From NCBI RefSeq assembly GCF_029784155.1, contig NC_073692.1, positions 428,959,324 to 429,023,323 of the forward strand: 64,000 nucleotides of DNA. The letters are read 5' to 3'. Within the stretch, counting starts at the first letter, position 1, and every line of letters begins with the position of its first letter. The position numbers and the translations under genes were made by a program. The notes under the pieces were generated by a model. It did not search any database. It had not been told where the DNA came from and saw only the letters and a list, made by a program, of their open reading frames with translations. The stretch is from Uranotaenia lowii (Eukaryota > Arthropoda > Insecta > Diptera > Culicidae). Shown here in pieces: positions 1 to 11,356 of this stretch.

Positions 1-2416
1 GTAAATGACAAGTACATCATGCTTCAATGTGTTCTAAGTAAGTGAGCCGAAAGTTCCCCAGGGATCAATTCTGACACCTTTGATTTTAAAGGTGTGCATG
101 AAAATGGAAGTTTATCATCAAAGTAAGCGTTGAAATGCCTTTTAATGTTTGCAAATTATTGTTCAGCTTTCACCTACCTCGTTTGTTGATTTATTCGGTT
201 TCCAATCACGGGAACTAAGTTGACATCCGATGATAACTGTCGGCCTATTTGTTTCTGGTCACACCACACCACTTATTTAATTTCGACACACTGCACACAC
301 GCTTTTTGGCTGCTATATGTTTTGATTTGTTTTCTTATTTCTTTTCCTAGTTTGCTCTCGTTGCTATTACACCAGCTCTTTCTCTCGCTAACTAGAAGTT
401 TTTTGGAGTTGATTTTATCCGTTCTCTTTGTTTGTAGAATGATATGAACCTTCCTAGATACGTGCGTTTCTACTTTGTTGATATGAACTGTGTATGCGGT
501 GCTTTTCTGTCCACCTTGCTTATTTTCCACTCACATACGGTGCCAACTCACTCCACTCGGTGCTGTTTTTCTTTTTATATCACTAACGTAGGTTGCTATC
601 GGTGTGAAGAAACAGAAAATCGATATCAAACAATTTTTCTCCGTTTTCGGGATAAATTGTGCTCTCTCACGATTTCTCCGATAAACACAGCTGGAATCTG
701 ACGAAAATTAGGAACGAATTCATCATTGAAAACATATTTTTATTGTCTGTGGCAAGTGGTCAATTGGGTAGCTTTGACGTTTCGCTGAAACAAATCCATT
801 GCGTCAATGCTGCCAATTTTCCGCTTACTGAGATTGCTCTCTGCCGTTACTCTGTTCAAGAGCCTCCTCTGATGGTGCAAAAGGATGACACCTGAGTCCA
901 CCCACATAAGCACTCACACAAAAGCGTTTAATAATATGCCTGTACCCGATAGAGAAAAACCAAAACTAAAACAGACCACAAAAATGAGTCCAATAACCCG
1001 TATATTGAGCAATACAAGTTATTTTTACCGAGCCAAACGATGGACACCTTGGCATAGATTTAAGACAAAAACGGAGCCTCGTTTAAACTGGAAGCTGACG
1101 ATGGGACAAATTAACGGAGTCTGTCATTAGCATCCGCATTTAATTTTTAAGTTATGTTTACTTTCTTTTCTGGAATGGATGTGGAAAAAATAATAAACGC
1201 ATCCAATGAGGGGACATTACGACTGGCCACGAACAGAAGACCATCGAATGGTTCACAGTGTAAATCCAAGCTCTTCTTGCGTGATTGCAAAGGTAAACAA
1301 AGAATGTAAACCGAGAGTGGTGTGTTGAGATAAAACAACACACACAATTTTTAAGTCGGGTCTCAGGATTAAAGAAACGACGAGAAAGATGAGAAAAGAG
1401 GTAACGCAAAGATCGAACAAAACATGATTTTTAGGAGTTCCATTGTCGGATGATTAAACTTTCCTAGTGGAAGTAGGGTAACAGAGGCAAAAAGAAAACC
1501 CGACCAACCAGCCAGACAGCGTAGACTACTAAAGTTTGCACTTTAAAAAAAGTCCGGAGAAATGTTACACCCATACGTGACCACCATCGCCAAACAGGTA
1601 AGCCAACAAGCAAGCACCTCGCGCGATTGATTCCTGTTCTTCTTCCCCAGACACACACTTGCTGTTCTTCTGTATCTGAGATTTCTTTTTATTTATTCCT
1701 TCCCCAAACCCCAACACAACACACAAAACAGTAATACAGTAGCTTCTGATTGAAATTCTACTGCATTCAACTGTAGAAGATTTCCTGCTAGATCATTCTC
1801 AGTAGGCTGTGCCTCGCCTTCTTCGATTAGTTGATCACCCAAAAACACCCAAAACAAGTAAAAACCCCCAACTAGGTGGCTTACTTTGATCTTCCACGGA
1901 CGGGAGCCCAGAAAAATCTCCAAAAGAAAACTATTTCAAATGTTGCAAAGCAGACACACTGAAGCGGCCACCCCCGTTAGCCGCGCGGAAGAGCCGAGCC
2001 GACGAGCGCACAAGAGACCGTGTAGAGAACCCGAACGATAGCGAGCGACTGCCGTCAACAGTTATTGGACTCGGGGAATACACCAACCCAATCCAACAGT
2101 CAGTGAAGAGAATTACCATCATTGGTGCTACTTCTGCCTTTTTTACGGAACAAATTGGAAGGTCGGGGATTCGGAGCATCATCCGTGATATGCTGACGGA
2201 CGGACGGACGGTCGATGATGATGGTTTTAAAACACCCTCCCTCAGTCAGTCAGCGGGGCTGTTTAAGCTCTTCTGTAATGCTATCCGAAGAGTAACGAAC
2301 GAGTCCCACCGAAGAGAGTTTTCAGGCTTTTTCCTTTCGCACGAGAAAATGAGAGAGAACGGAGCGAGCGAAACTGTCAAAGAGTGGATAAAACCGATAA
2401 AACGGTGGTCAACAAA
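1..2416. other. No gene recognised; possible promoter or 5' UTR in the distal part
   Basis: I see no conserved protein in either strand of this stretch. The first 1.9 kb is moderately AT-rich with short pyrimidine runs. From about 1940 to 2416 the base composition becomes clearly more GC-rich, with CG-containing words that are uncommon in the surrounding spacers. That is what an insect core promoter and 5' UTR often look like, and a possible first coding exon follows directly at 2417. No TATA box or initiator could be assigned with confidence. Confidence 0.3.
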
Positions 2417-2553
2417 ATGCTTGCAAAGCTCTTTGAAGGCATTGGAATGGAGCGGGTGGAAAATCCATTGGAAGATAACACGCTATTCCAAACTAACACA
2501 AATGGGACCGAACTAGACTTCAACAAATCGCTCCTATCATCATCAATCGGTTG
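2417..2553 (+). CDS. Candidate first coding exon of an unrecognised gene
   Basis: An ATG in a reasonable insect context (AACAAAATG) opens a reading frame that runs 45 codons plus 2 bases to a good splice donor, G^GTGAGC, at 2554. The peptide is hydrophilic and begins MLAKLFEGIGMERVENPLED. I do not recognise it. Support is only the GC-rich upstream sequence, the ATG context and the donor. No downstream exon in the next 10 kb could be paired with it, because that stretch is filled with transposons. It could equally be a chance frame of about 46 codons. Confidence 0.25.
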
Positions 2554-2867
2554 GTGAGCAGGAGCAGATTCAATACAGAGAGGTCTCATTATTGGATAAG
2601 CACTGTAAACAAGAGCGTATGGTTGGTCTGGTTCTCTATTTTTCTTTTCCAGATCTCATAACATCATGCCGGTGTCTTTTAACATCGTTTTAAAATATGG
2701 TTTTTTAATTACTTTTTATTTGAAAATAAATATGCCTTTTTTAAAATTAGTTAGGATTCTTATTTATGAAAGTTTTTCTCAACTTTTATTTTACTTGTTT
2801 CTAGAAATAAACCATTGTTTTTGTCATTAACGTCAATTTACGTTATTGGTGACGAGGATAATGACCC
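2554..2867. other. AT-rich spacer, nothing seen
   Basis: Increasingly A+T-rich sequence between the candidate exon and the CCCAAGTAACC element. No open frame, repeat or motif stands out. Confidence 0.4.
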
Positions 2868-3074
2868 TACCCAAGTAACCAAAAGTCACATAGATACTTA
2901 ATCCTGTGCATTAGAAGTTCACATTTGGCTGAGTAAAAAGTACTCAAGATAAATGAAAATAGGTGCTTGATTTGGACTTCTGACCGAACATAAAAAGTCT
3001 AAACAAGTAGCATAGAACATTATTGTGCGTTCCAAGTACCTTAAAAAATCCAGAATTCAATTAGGCTTATCGTG

Positions 3075-3185
3075 CTTCGTTACGAACTTCTTACGAATTT
3101 GTTGGTTCAATGCAGAACTTCTTACGAACTTTTTGGTTCCAAACAGAGCTTGTTACGAACTTTTTGGTTCCATGAGGAAGTTCTT
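3075..3185 (+). repeat. Subterminal direct repeats (GAACTTCTTACGAA type)
   Basis: Three imperfect copies of a unit of about 35 bp follow one another. Each contains a form of TTACGAACTT followed by TTGGTTC. They lie about 200 bp inside the left end of the CCCAAGTAACC element. Clustered subterminal repeats are typical transposase-binding regions in CACTA-like elements. That role is inferred here. Confidence 0.55.
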
Positions 3186-3921
3186 TAGAACTTCAATACA
3201 AACGTTAGCATTAAGATTTTTCCCAAGAGTGAAAAACAGAATAACAGAACTTCGAATGTACGAGCAACGATTATTTTTGTCTTTATTAGAGAGATTTTCA
3301 GCCTTTAGTTGGTTCAACGAAGAACAGCGCAAGAACAACGAATTAAACCCACAAATAAATCAACTATTTTAATCAAAATGGAAAAATTACATAAATCTTA
3401 TATATTTTTCACATTGTTTTGCATTTTAAAGAATATTCATATTTAACTAACCGAAAAAAACACACCTTTTCGTTTACAATTCGATTTTTCTTCTTGCACC
3501 TGGAGCAACGTAATAACCGGCTTGTATCGACGGTAGCCTCTTGCAACTAGCGGCAATTTATTCTTTAATAGGATAAGCAGGGTGCGAAATTTCTGTATGC
3601 CTTTTTGATAGTTGAACAAGGTCCGCAAATTTTCATTATCGTGGTTGGGAGAACTCTTGATGAGGAATTAAGCGCTCTCCATTTTTGAAACTAAAACAGA
3701 AAACAGATAAAAAGAAAATTAATCACAAAAAACAACTAAAAACATAAAAATACTCACGTTCAATTTCAATTCCTCCTAGTTTGTTTTGGAAAAAGTTGAA
3801 ACATCCTTTGGTGATCAAGTACGAATGTTTACATTTTTCATTATCGCCTGCTTTGAAAAGTCGATAATTCCAAGTTTATTTCATATTGATGTTTAAAATA
3901 ACAGCAATCTAAGCATTGGCC

Positions 3922-3985
3922 ATGGTACAGAAGTAGCGTGTTCAGTTTTCACCTCGCTGGTTCAGGTTCAAATCTCCAAGCATAC
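3922..3985 (+). other. tRNA-like (box A / box B) module
   Basis: The stretch contains a box-A-like TGGTACAGAAGTAGCG and, about 45 bp on, a box-B-like GGTTCAAATCTCC. Spacing is close to that of a tRNA gene, but a full cloverleaf is not evident and the acceptor stem does not pair well. It is best read as a tRNA-derived SINE head or decayed tRNA pseudogene inside the transposon. Confidence 0.35.
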
Positions 3986-4265
3986 AAATTTTTAAAGTAA
4001 GTATGAAACTCAATCACAGTTAAAGCAACATCAGATTAATAATAAAAAGGTATAAAAAACCATAGCAAGAAACGAATTTTTCTTTTTTCATTTTTTTTTA
4101 GGTCTCATGTGGAGGCTGAATAGCCTTCTACTCAGCTTCTATTATGGATTTAGAAGTATCGATAAGAACTTAAATTTGAGGCTGTGTAGAATGCTACTCA
4201 TTCGTTAAACAAAGCTGAGTAAGCTTTTAAGAGCCTGTTTTATGGAACTTTTGGTTACTTGGGTA

Positions 4266-5311
4266 ACGGGTTAAACTCCTATCAACATAGAAAAAAAAGT
4301 TTTTTTTAGACAATTTTAAGTCATTATTATTTTTATTAGGTTTTAGCCACATTTAGCACTTTTTTCCATTTTTTTTATAATATTTAATAAAACTTGTATT
4401 TGTTTTTTATAGATTTTTTTTTTGCATTTTTGAGTACTTGATTAGAGAAGTTATTTTTTGTTATTTTTAGTTTTATGTATGTATTTTTTTCAAATTTTAT
4501 CCTATTTTTGTATTTTTGTAATTCTTGTTATATTTTGTCAAATTATTATAATTTTTTTTATTTTGAAACTATGCATTTGTAATAAAAAATTATTTGAAAT
4601 TATTTAAAAAAATACCTTGACATCGAAAACATCTTTTCATTAAAATAAAATCAACCGCCATATTTTCCCCAACCCTTAGAAGTTCCTTTTCCCCTTGTGA
4701 CTAACTACGGTTGTCCTACCCTAAAGCACCAGAACTCCAGAGCGAAAGCTTCATCACACGATACTTTCGATCGATACAAAATGATAAGGCTCTCTCAAAG
4801 TATTGATAATGACATCTACTGGAACCATTTGGAACCAAACGACCGAAAGTGCTCTCTCGCCAACCGAGAGATTTTATTTGAGTATGGTTGGATAAAGAAG
4901 GGCGCGTGTTCCCACTCTTCCACAACAAAAATGCGTTTTAGGTACTTTCTTTTGAATCATTATTCCAGGAGTAGTACTCGCGCGTTGAAGCGTAGAACTA
5001 TTTTTTTTTAAATTTAGATATGTTTGTGCAGGCTTCGAATTATTTTTCCTAAGAATAGCTTGTAGTAGGCGTTGTCTAGGTTGTTGTATACATGTTGTTT
5101 CAACGGCAGCGAGTGCTTACAAAAAGAACTTTGGTTTTTTTTCTTAAATTTTTATCAACGAATAATAACTCTTCAAAGTAGCCACATAAAACCTTTTTTT
5201 TTATTAACCTTAAAATTCCCGCCACGCTTCCCCAAACCAAAAAACTCGTTTGAATCCACTAGAAATGGACGCCTCTGTTCCCAGCATGTCGGCAGCACAA
5301 AAACAATAACA
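4266..5311. other. Spacer without recognised gene
   Basis: The first 400 bp is a T/A-rich low-complexity tract. From about 4680 to 5050 the composition is more balanced and includes an inverted motif (CTCTCGCCAACCGAGAGA near 4853). No conserved protein was recognised in any frame. Confidence 0.35.
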
Positions 5312-5319
5312 ATCGTGAA

Positions 5320-5766
5320 CAGGGTTGCCAACATATATTTTCAAAAATCAGGGAACTGGTGAAATAAAAATCAGGCAAAATCAGGCTACATAAGTAACGG
5401 AAATTCCTCTAAAACTGATGACCTTTTTTTTTTGGTCATCACTCTACATTTTAACTGTGTTGTGGGCCGACTTGGTTGCATAATTCTATTGAATTAAAGC
5501 CGAAAGATTCCTTTTCATTCCCTTTATAAGGTATGAATTAATGGGAATCTTTCGATTGGTTTCATTCAGCCACATTTTCGCTTTTTAATTTCAGCAATGG
5601 AACCTAATTTAGTTCCTTACTACCTATTTTTCATCACATTCGCAAAAATCAGGCAAAATCAGGCATTTTTTGAAAAATCGGGGAAATTCAATAGCTTTTC
5701 AGGTTGTCAGGCAGAGCCTCGAAAAATCAGACAATCCCTGAAAAATCAGGCATATTGGCATCTCTG
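5320..5766. mobile_element. hAT-type MITE with 8-bp target duplication
   Basis: The element begins CAGGGTTGCCAACAT and ends with the imperfect inverse, ATTGGCATCTCTG. It is flanked on both sides by the same 8 bases, ATCGTGAA (5312-5319 and 5767-5774). A CAGGG/CTCTG terminus with an 8-bp duplication is the hallmark of the hAT superfamily. The 447-bp body is non-coding and contains several AAAATCAGGC words near both ends. No transposase is present, so this is a non-autonomous copy. Confidence 0.85.
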
Positions 5767-5774
5767 ATCGTGAA

Positions 5775-7348
5775 CAAAACTCATTCATGAGAAGGTGAAT
5801 TCGACAATCAAACAAAGCAGCAGATTTCCTGTTTTTCCAAAGCCTAGGGTAGAATAGAAGTTATTTGAAATTAATCACTGTCGTGACTGATTTCGTGATC
5901 ATATTTTCTACAACACCAAGAAGTTTTTGTAACCTACCGAAACCAACACATACTTACTGTTTGGGGGTGATGGAGGTTGCTTCGGATAGCTTTCGGACGT
6001 CCTCTTGGACAATAGGTAGCACTGTGGGCTGATAGTGATGCCTTAAAACACACAATACTCGGATCGACGATTTTAACTTCCCGCAATACGGACTTTCAGA
6101 TCACTCCCGAATAAAACACCACGGCATAGCATTAGACTATTTATATTCTACCGTTCAACTAACATTAATTTGGGGTTTTGTAGAAGGTACCCGACCTTAT
6201 AATTTTATGCGACGAATTTAGATGTCTCACGACGATTGACAAAAGGCTACTTTTTCAATACTAATGGGCTTTTACAAAGGCGCCCAACTTTCGCTGGATG
6301 GCTTGATGCTCATTCTCGCGCCAAACTAATCGAGCAGCCGCTACCAACATTTGCAAGTTGGAAAAGCCTAATTTGAGGTGAGATTGTTTGGTAGCCAATC
6401 TTGCATGCAATCACTTACTAACGGCAACTTAGTTTCATGTTTTCACGCTCAACATATCACGAAAATAACCCTCTAAGCAAACAGCTTCTTCCAAGGTACT
6501 CCACCTCCTGGACCTTCTAGTTAACCACTGTACCTTCTCGATTCGGATACTGCTGGAATGCATCCAACCAACACAAGCTCACCACTGCACAAAAACCGCT
6601 GATTACACTGACATGACACTTAGAACAAAAATACAACCATTTTCAGTCAATATTTTTTTGACAATTTTTGAAAACTTGGACAAAAAATACCCTGTAGGAA
6701 AAATGTACCTGTTTAGCCCGATTTTATTGTAGAAATTTCCTTTTTTTTAAAGTTGGGTGGCATTTCCTAACTGGGATAGAGCTTTTTCAAATCGATCGAT
6801 GCGCACTCTGGAATCGATATTGCTTACTGTTTGAAAAATTATCCAGAAAACGAAATCGAGTGTCCAGTCAGTATCGTCAGTGCAAAAACTGTTTTGAAAC
6901 ACCAAATCATTTAATCAGTACAATTGATCCAACTTTTTTCCAGGAATTTACCACTAGGTGGCATTCTTCCCTAAATCTTGCAAAACATTTTTTTGCGAGT
7001 GATTTTAAACTAAGAAAAGACTTCACTTCTTTAGCAGGTCTTCACTTAACCACGCATTGCATTAGCGATAACCAACGATTGTTAAAAGGAGATTTTAACA
7101 ATGCCTAGAAGGAGCAGAGTTTTTCAGCTGACAGATTTTCTTGATGCAGAAAATCATCAATAGTTATGAAGAATTTACTTCAAATTTTTGCGATAGTTAT
7201 GGATTTTTTTTCTCAAGTCAAATTTTATTTCTCAAGTCCAATTTTGCGAGAAGCAGGGGAGATCGCAGCAATCCTTGCTCGAGACCGGACGTTGTTTTTT
7301 TTACGTTTTTGTGTCTCGTAGTAGGAAATATTAAGGAATGTGATTAAA
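5775..7348. other. Spacer, possibly decayed repeats; no gene recognised
   Basis: The 5870-6640 part has mixed composition with many short interrupted frames on both strands and looks like old decayed transposon sequence. I could not assign it to a family. The remainder is AT-rich. The 5' limit of the LINE that follows is not defined, so part of the last 250 bp may belong to it. Confidence 0.3.
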
Positions 7349-9487
7349 GACTATAAGAACGGCGATTTCGATATCATTTCTCGCGTACTGGCCACCATAG
7401 ACTGGGAATCCGAGTTCGAACTAGCAAACCCTAATGCTGCAGCCGAAACTTTCTCGCACATCCTCCTCGGACTTCATGGGCTACAGCAGCTTTACGACAA
7501 CTGAAAGCGACAAAAAGGCGTGCCCTTCGAAAAAGAAGCACAAATCTCCGCATACCAAGGAAGAATATCGCAAACTTAACTCTGCCTATAAAAAACGTAG
7601 TCAACGTAGCTATCAAAACCATCTTATACCGTATTTGTTTTCTCCCCTCGATCAGTGTTCCACCGTACCCGACAAAAACAAACACAAATCGTCGCCAGTG
7701 TATTGCTACCTCACTTACTCACACGCTCTCTCGCAACACTGGCAATATTATCGGTGGGCCACCGTCCGTAAGCAGAACTCCACCAGGTCAAAACCAGTGC
7801 AACACCGTCCGAATAAACAAACAGTTTGACAGCACCTAGTGGTGCACCAGTGCAACACTCGGCATAAACAAATACGGTATTAGTCGAATTCAGCAAAACC
7901 TCAAGACTAGTCCACAGTCCTTCTGGAATCACGTCAAGAATCAGCGGAATGAACCTGGAACACCGTCCTGCATGTTTCTGGATGACATCATGGCGAACTC
8001 TGACTCCGGAATCTGCGATTTCTTTGCCAATAAATTCTCGAGCATCTATGATACATCTTCAATAACCGACGATCAACTGAATTGTGCCATCAGGAGCGTT
8101 TCACCACTGGGCTTTTCTTCAAACGGTATTAAAGTCGAGGATACAACCATCTCTAAAGCAGCCACTAAGCCCAAAAACTCCTTCTTTACGGGCCCGGATG
8201 GGATACCAGCCGCCTTCCTGCCTTTTTTGCTGACTCCTATCAGGCTCATCTTCCAAGCTTCGCTCCCCTCACTATGGAAAGAAGCTTGCATGTTCCCGGT
8301 TCATAAAAAGGGAGATAGGAAAGATGTCAATAATTACCGAGGAATTTCAACTCTGTGTGCCATATCCAAACTTTTCGAATTGGTGGTTTTAGATCCCATT
8401 TTCATGTTCTGCGAGCACAACTCCTCCAACGACCAGCATGGATTTATGCCTCAACGCTCAACTACAACTAACTTACTGACCTTTACCTCGTTTGTGCATC
8501 AAAGTTTTGCAAAGAAATCCCAAACTGATGCCATCTATACCGATCTGTCTGCCGCATTCGACAAGGTGAACCATGATATTGTCATCGGAAAGCTCGCGCG
8601 TAGAGGATTTTGTGGATCTCTTATTGGCTGGTTCCGCAGTTACCTTACTGGACTGTTTTTCCAGGCAGTTCTCAGCTTCATCAGGCGTGCCTCAGGGAAG
8701 TCATTTAGGGCCGCTAGTATTCCTAATCTACTTCAATGACGTGCTGCAACTCCTCGATGGACCAAAATTAGCGTATGCCGACGACTTGAAACTGTACTAC
8801 TCTATCAATCGCCCCAAAGATGTGAACTTCCTGCAGAACCAGTTTAACCTCTTTGCCTCCTGGTGTGATGCCAATCGCCTACCGTTAAACCGTAGTAATT
8901 GCGTAGTAATATCATATTCCCGCAAACGACGCCCGTTCTCAGCCGATTATTTCCTTGGAAACAACGCGATCTCTCGAGCTCAACACGTGAAAGATCTTGG
9001 TGTGATCCTTAACGTGCGGCTGGATTTTAAGAATCACACCAACTATATCGTTGACAAGGCCTCCAGAAGCCTGGGTCTTTTTTTCCGCAGAACGAAGGAC
9101 TTTAAGGACATCTACTGCCTCAAGAGTCTTTACTGTAGTTTGGTTCGATCGATCCTTGAATATGCTTCTGCGGTTTGGTGCCCATATTATCAAAACGGTT
9201 CTGATCGCATCGAAGCCACCCAACGACGTTTATTGAGGTATGCCCTTCGACACTTAAACTGGCAAGACCCTTTTCGACTTCCCAGCTACGAAAACCGCTG
9301 CCGCCTGATCGACATCGACACGCTGCAAGCCCACAGGACCACCACTCGTGCGTCTTTCATCGCTGATCTGTTTTCATCAAGAATCGACTCTTCCGCGTTT
9401 TTGAAAGTTCTTCCACTTAGCGTCCGACCTCGTGGTTTGAGGAATCGGGATCTTCAGCTCTTCGTTCCTGTTAGACTAAACAATTAG
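7349..9487 (+). pseudogene. LINE reverse transcriptase, frameshifted and interrupted
   Basis: The linker is readable in one frame at 7349-7490. It shifts to a second frame at about 7490-7510, which runs to the MITE at 7627. Beyond the MITE the frame continues cleanly from 7883, through the RT fingers and palm (NNYRGIS near 8330, YTDLSAAFDKVNHD near 8537) to about 8650. There a second frameshift moves the rest to another frame, which carries GVPQGSHLGPL near 8690 and the catalytic YADD near 8776. It ends at the stop at 9485-9487. With at least two frameshifts plus an insertion this copy is dead. RT family identity is certain; the exact breakpoints are approximate. Confidence 0.8.
7627..7879. 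mobile_element. MITE, PIF/Harbinger-like, inserted in the LINE
   Basis: The 253-bp element has 14-bp terminal inverted repeats (TACCGTATTTGTTT at the left, its reverse complement at the right). Identical TTA trinucleotides flank it (7624-7626 and 7880-7882). Three-base TTA/TAA duplications are typical of PIF/Harbinger elements. Removing the element plus one TTA rejoins the surrounding LINE reading frame exactly, which independently confirms both boundaries. The interior has no coding potential. Confidence 0.85.
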
Positions 9488-9700
9488 GGGGCCAACTCTG
9501 CAATAATTGGCGTCATCAAGACTTTTAACCGATTCTCAGAGCATTCTGATTTTGACGTTTCGAAGGTTGTATTCCGAAGTAGAATTCTTAGTGTTCTAAG
9601 TTCAGTGTAGATTTGTATTTGTAGTTATTCTCTTAATTTTTAAATATCATTTGGATCAATATATGATCTGTTGATTTAATAATAAATAAATAAATGTAGG

Positions 9701-10119
9701 GTCAAGGGTAGTAGATATCAATGTTGTTTTTTTTACCTTTAAAAAAAACGAACACACACATATAGGATCTCAGTGAAACTTCATGTTTCTTTGAAGAGAT
9801 CAAAATTTACTTAACTCTAAGGCGTACATCTTTCACGGATATTATGGCTAGCATCTTACAAATGCTAAAACCACCAAACTACAGAAAGAGTACTATGTGT
9901 GCCATGGTCGGGATTCGAACTTATGGACTCTGGCTTAGAAGACTGGAAAGCTATCCTCTAGGCCACGGCCGGCGGCAACTTTAAAGTGGAGTTTTGAAGA
10001 AAAATGTATGTACAGTGCTTTTTCAAAGAAGTTAATCGCGTGGTAGGAAGAGAGCTACGAAAGAGTATTGAATACTAGGGCCGTAGGAAGAACCGTAGGA
10101 AGAACCGTAGGTGGGTTTT
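9701..10119. other. Spacer with a tRNA-like module
   Basis: AT-rich sequence after the LINE tail. Apart from the tRNA-like stretch at 9903-9975 and a short tandem CCGTAGGAAGAA repeat near 10080-10108, nothing is recognised. Confidence 0.4.
9903..9975 (-). other. tRNA-like module (SINE head or tRNA pseudogene)
   Basis: On the minus strand a box-A-like GTGGCCTAGAGGATAG is followed by a box-B-like AGTTCGAATCCCGAC with near-tRNA spacing. The 5' and 3' flanks (GCCGGC and CCATGGC) pair only partly. It is more likely a SINE head than a working tRNA. Confidence 0.45.
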
Positions 10120-10463
10120 CGCTTATTTATTTAATTATTTATTTTAATTAAATTCATCGAACATAAATGTTTAAATGAATAGGTTTAGTTACAATCAAAT
10201 TAGTAAAACAATTTTGACTGACGAATTCGACGAATAAATCGGCTGGATGATTCTTCAAACTGATGCAGGTCCTCAGCATCCTGAAACATACGCATCATTG
10301 CACTGAGTGGTTCATTGTAGCCATACGATGTTCGGTGGATTTGATGTGACAGCAACGAATTATATCGCAGAGTTCTCGATGGGGCACTGAGGTTTATCAT
10401 CCTTAGAAGATTTGGCGATTGAACTTCTCCATTTATAAATAAAGAAATAAAGAAAAAAAACAT
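10120..10463 (-). pseudogene. 3' stub of a LINE (RT C-terminus, 3' UTR and tail)
   Basis: Reading leftwards from about 10440, the peptide has the conserved C-terminal tail of insect LINE ORF2 proteins: APSRTLR, then a HRTSYGYNEPLSAM block and a final acidic/aromatic stretch ending at about 10203. A short 3' UTR and an A/T-rich AAATAAATAA tail follow at about 10125-10150. Everything upstream of this C-terminal piece is missing, as expected of a 5'-truncated insertion. The mariner element begins 2 bp to its right. Confidence 0.65.
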
Positions 10464-11356
10464 AGTTCATCTTAAATCTGGACGTTCAGCGCTCCTTATT
10501 GTCGGGTATGGATTATTTTGACAGTACTTTTGTTTTGGAAGGTTTCCTCTATCAGTGCGAAAAATTTCATTACGATTTGTTGTGTTTCAAAAAAGTTACA
10601 CATGATAGAAGCCGCGAAACGAAAATTAATTTTGGACACCCACGTCAAAAACCCGACGTGGTCAAGTTAAAAAATTGCGAAATCGTTGAAAATGGTCAAA
10701 TCGACCGTGTGCAGCGTTCTCAAAAGTTTCCATGAGATACATACTATTGATCGGCAGGTTCATACCAACCGTCAAAGTTGAACTAAGCATCGGAAACTGC
10801 ATTTGAAGGTGTTGAGAACGATCAAGGCAAACCCATGGCAGTCGGACTATGACATCGCTAAGACCTTCAATGCCGACCGGTGCACCGCCAGAAGGATTCG
10901 TCTGCCAGTATGCAACCAAAACCTATATAATGTATTTTATATTGCCAATGATCGGGGTGATGTCCCCGGCAAGTTCAAATTCGTTTTTGCCGATAAGTTT
11001 GCAAGAAAATGTTTGATTTGGCAAGGCATTTGCATCTGCGGATAAAAGACCTAGGTGTGGTATCCTGACGCACGAGATAAACTGCCCGAGTATAAACGAC
11101 TATAAAAAGCTGGCATAGTCGAGAGCAGAGGCTCATCATCAGTCAGTGAGTCTTGTTTTGACCGCGCTCTCGAACGGTTGCTTTTTTCCTTCGCTCCGTA
11201 AAGTGTTTTCAGTCAGTTTTACAAAACTTTCCAAATCACGGACATCCTTTCGACATACCATCCACTTGGTATATTTTCCACGCGTCGTTTAAAGAACTTT
11301 CCTAGTGAATTGTTTTCGATACATTCATCGCCCAGAGGGCCCATTTCTCCATCAAG

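Larger units (their letters stand above)
2870..4263. mobile_element. Non-autonomous DNA transposon with CCCAAGTAACC terminal inverted repeats
   Basis: The left end reads CCCAAGTAACCAAAAGT from 2870, and the right end is its reverse complement ending at 4263. Both ends are flanked by TA (2868-2869 and 4264-4265), so a TA target duplication is likely. The 1394-bp interior has no credible coding frame. It holds direct repeats near the left end and a tRNA-like stretch near the right end. The termini resemble those of the coding element at 44315-49002 (CCCAGGTAACC, also TA-flanked), so this is probably a relative mobilised by that type of transposase. The superfamily is inferred, not proven. Confidence 0.75.
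7349..9700 (+). mobile_element. Decayed non-LTR retrotransposon (LINE), 5'-truncated
   Basis: A LINE copy is recognisable from the linker region upstream of reverse transcriptase through to a 3' tail of AATA repeats near 9680-9695. The coding part is broken into three frames. The endonuclease domain and ORF1 are not visible. A MITE sits inside it at 7627-7879. The clade was not fixed; the C-terminal region (a leucine/arginine-rich stretch after the RT, ending in RPRGLR) is like many insect Jockey/CR1-type elements. Confidence 0.75.

Noticed and set aside
3025..3372. 115-codon frame on the plus strand
   Set aside because: Generated by the direct repeats in the non-autonomous transposon. No protein similarity.
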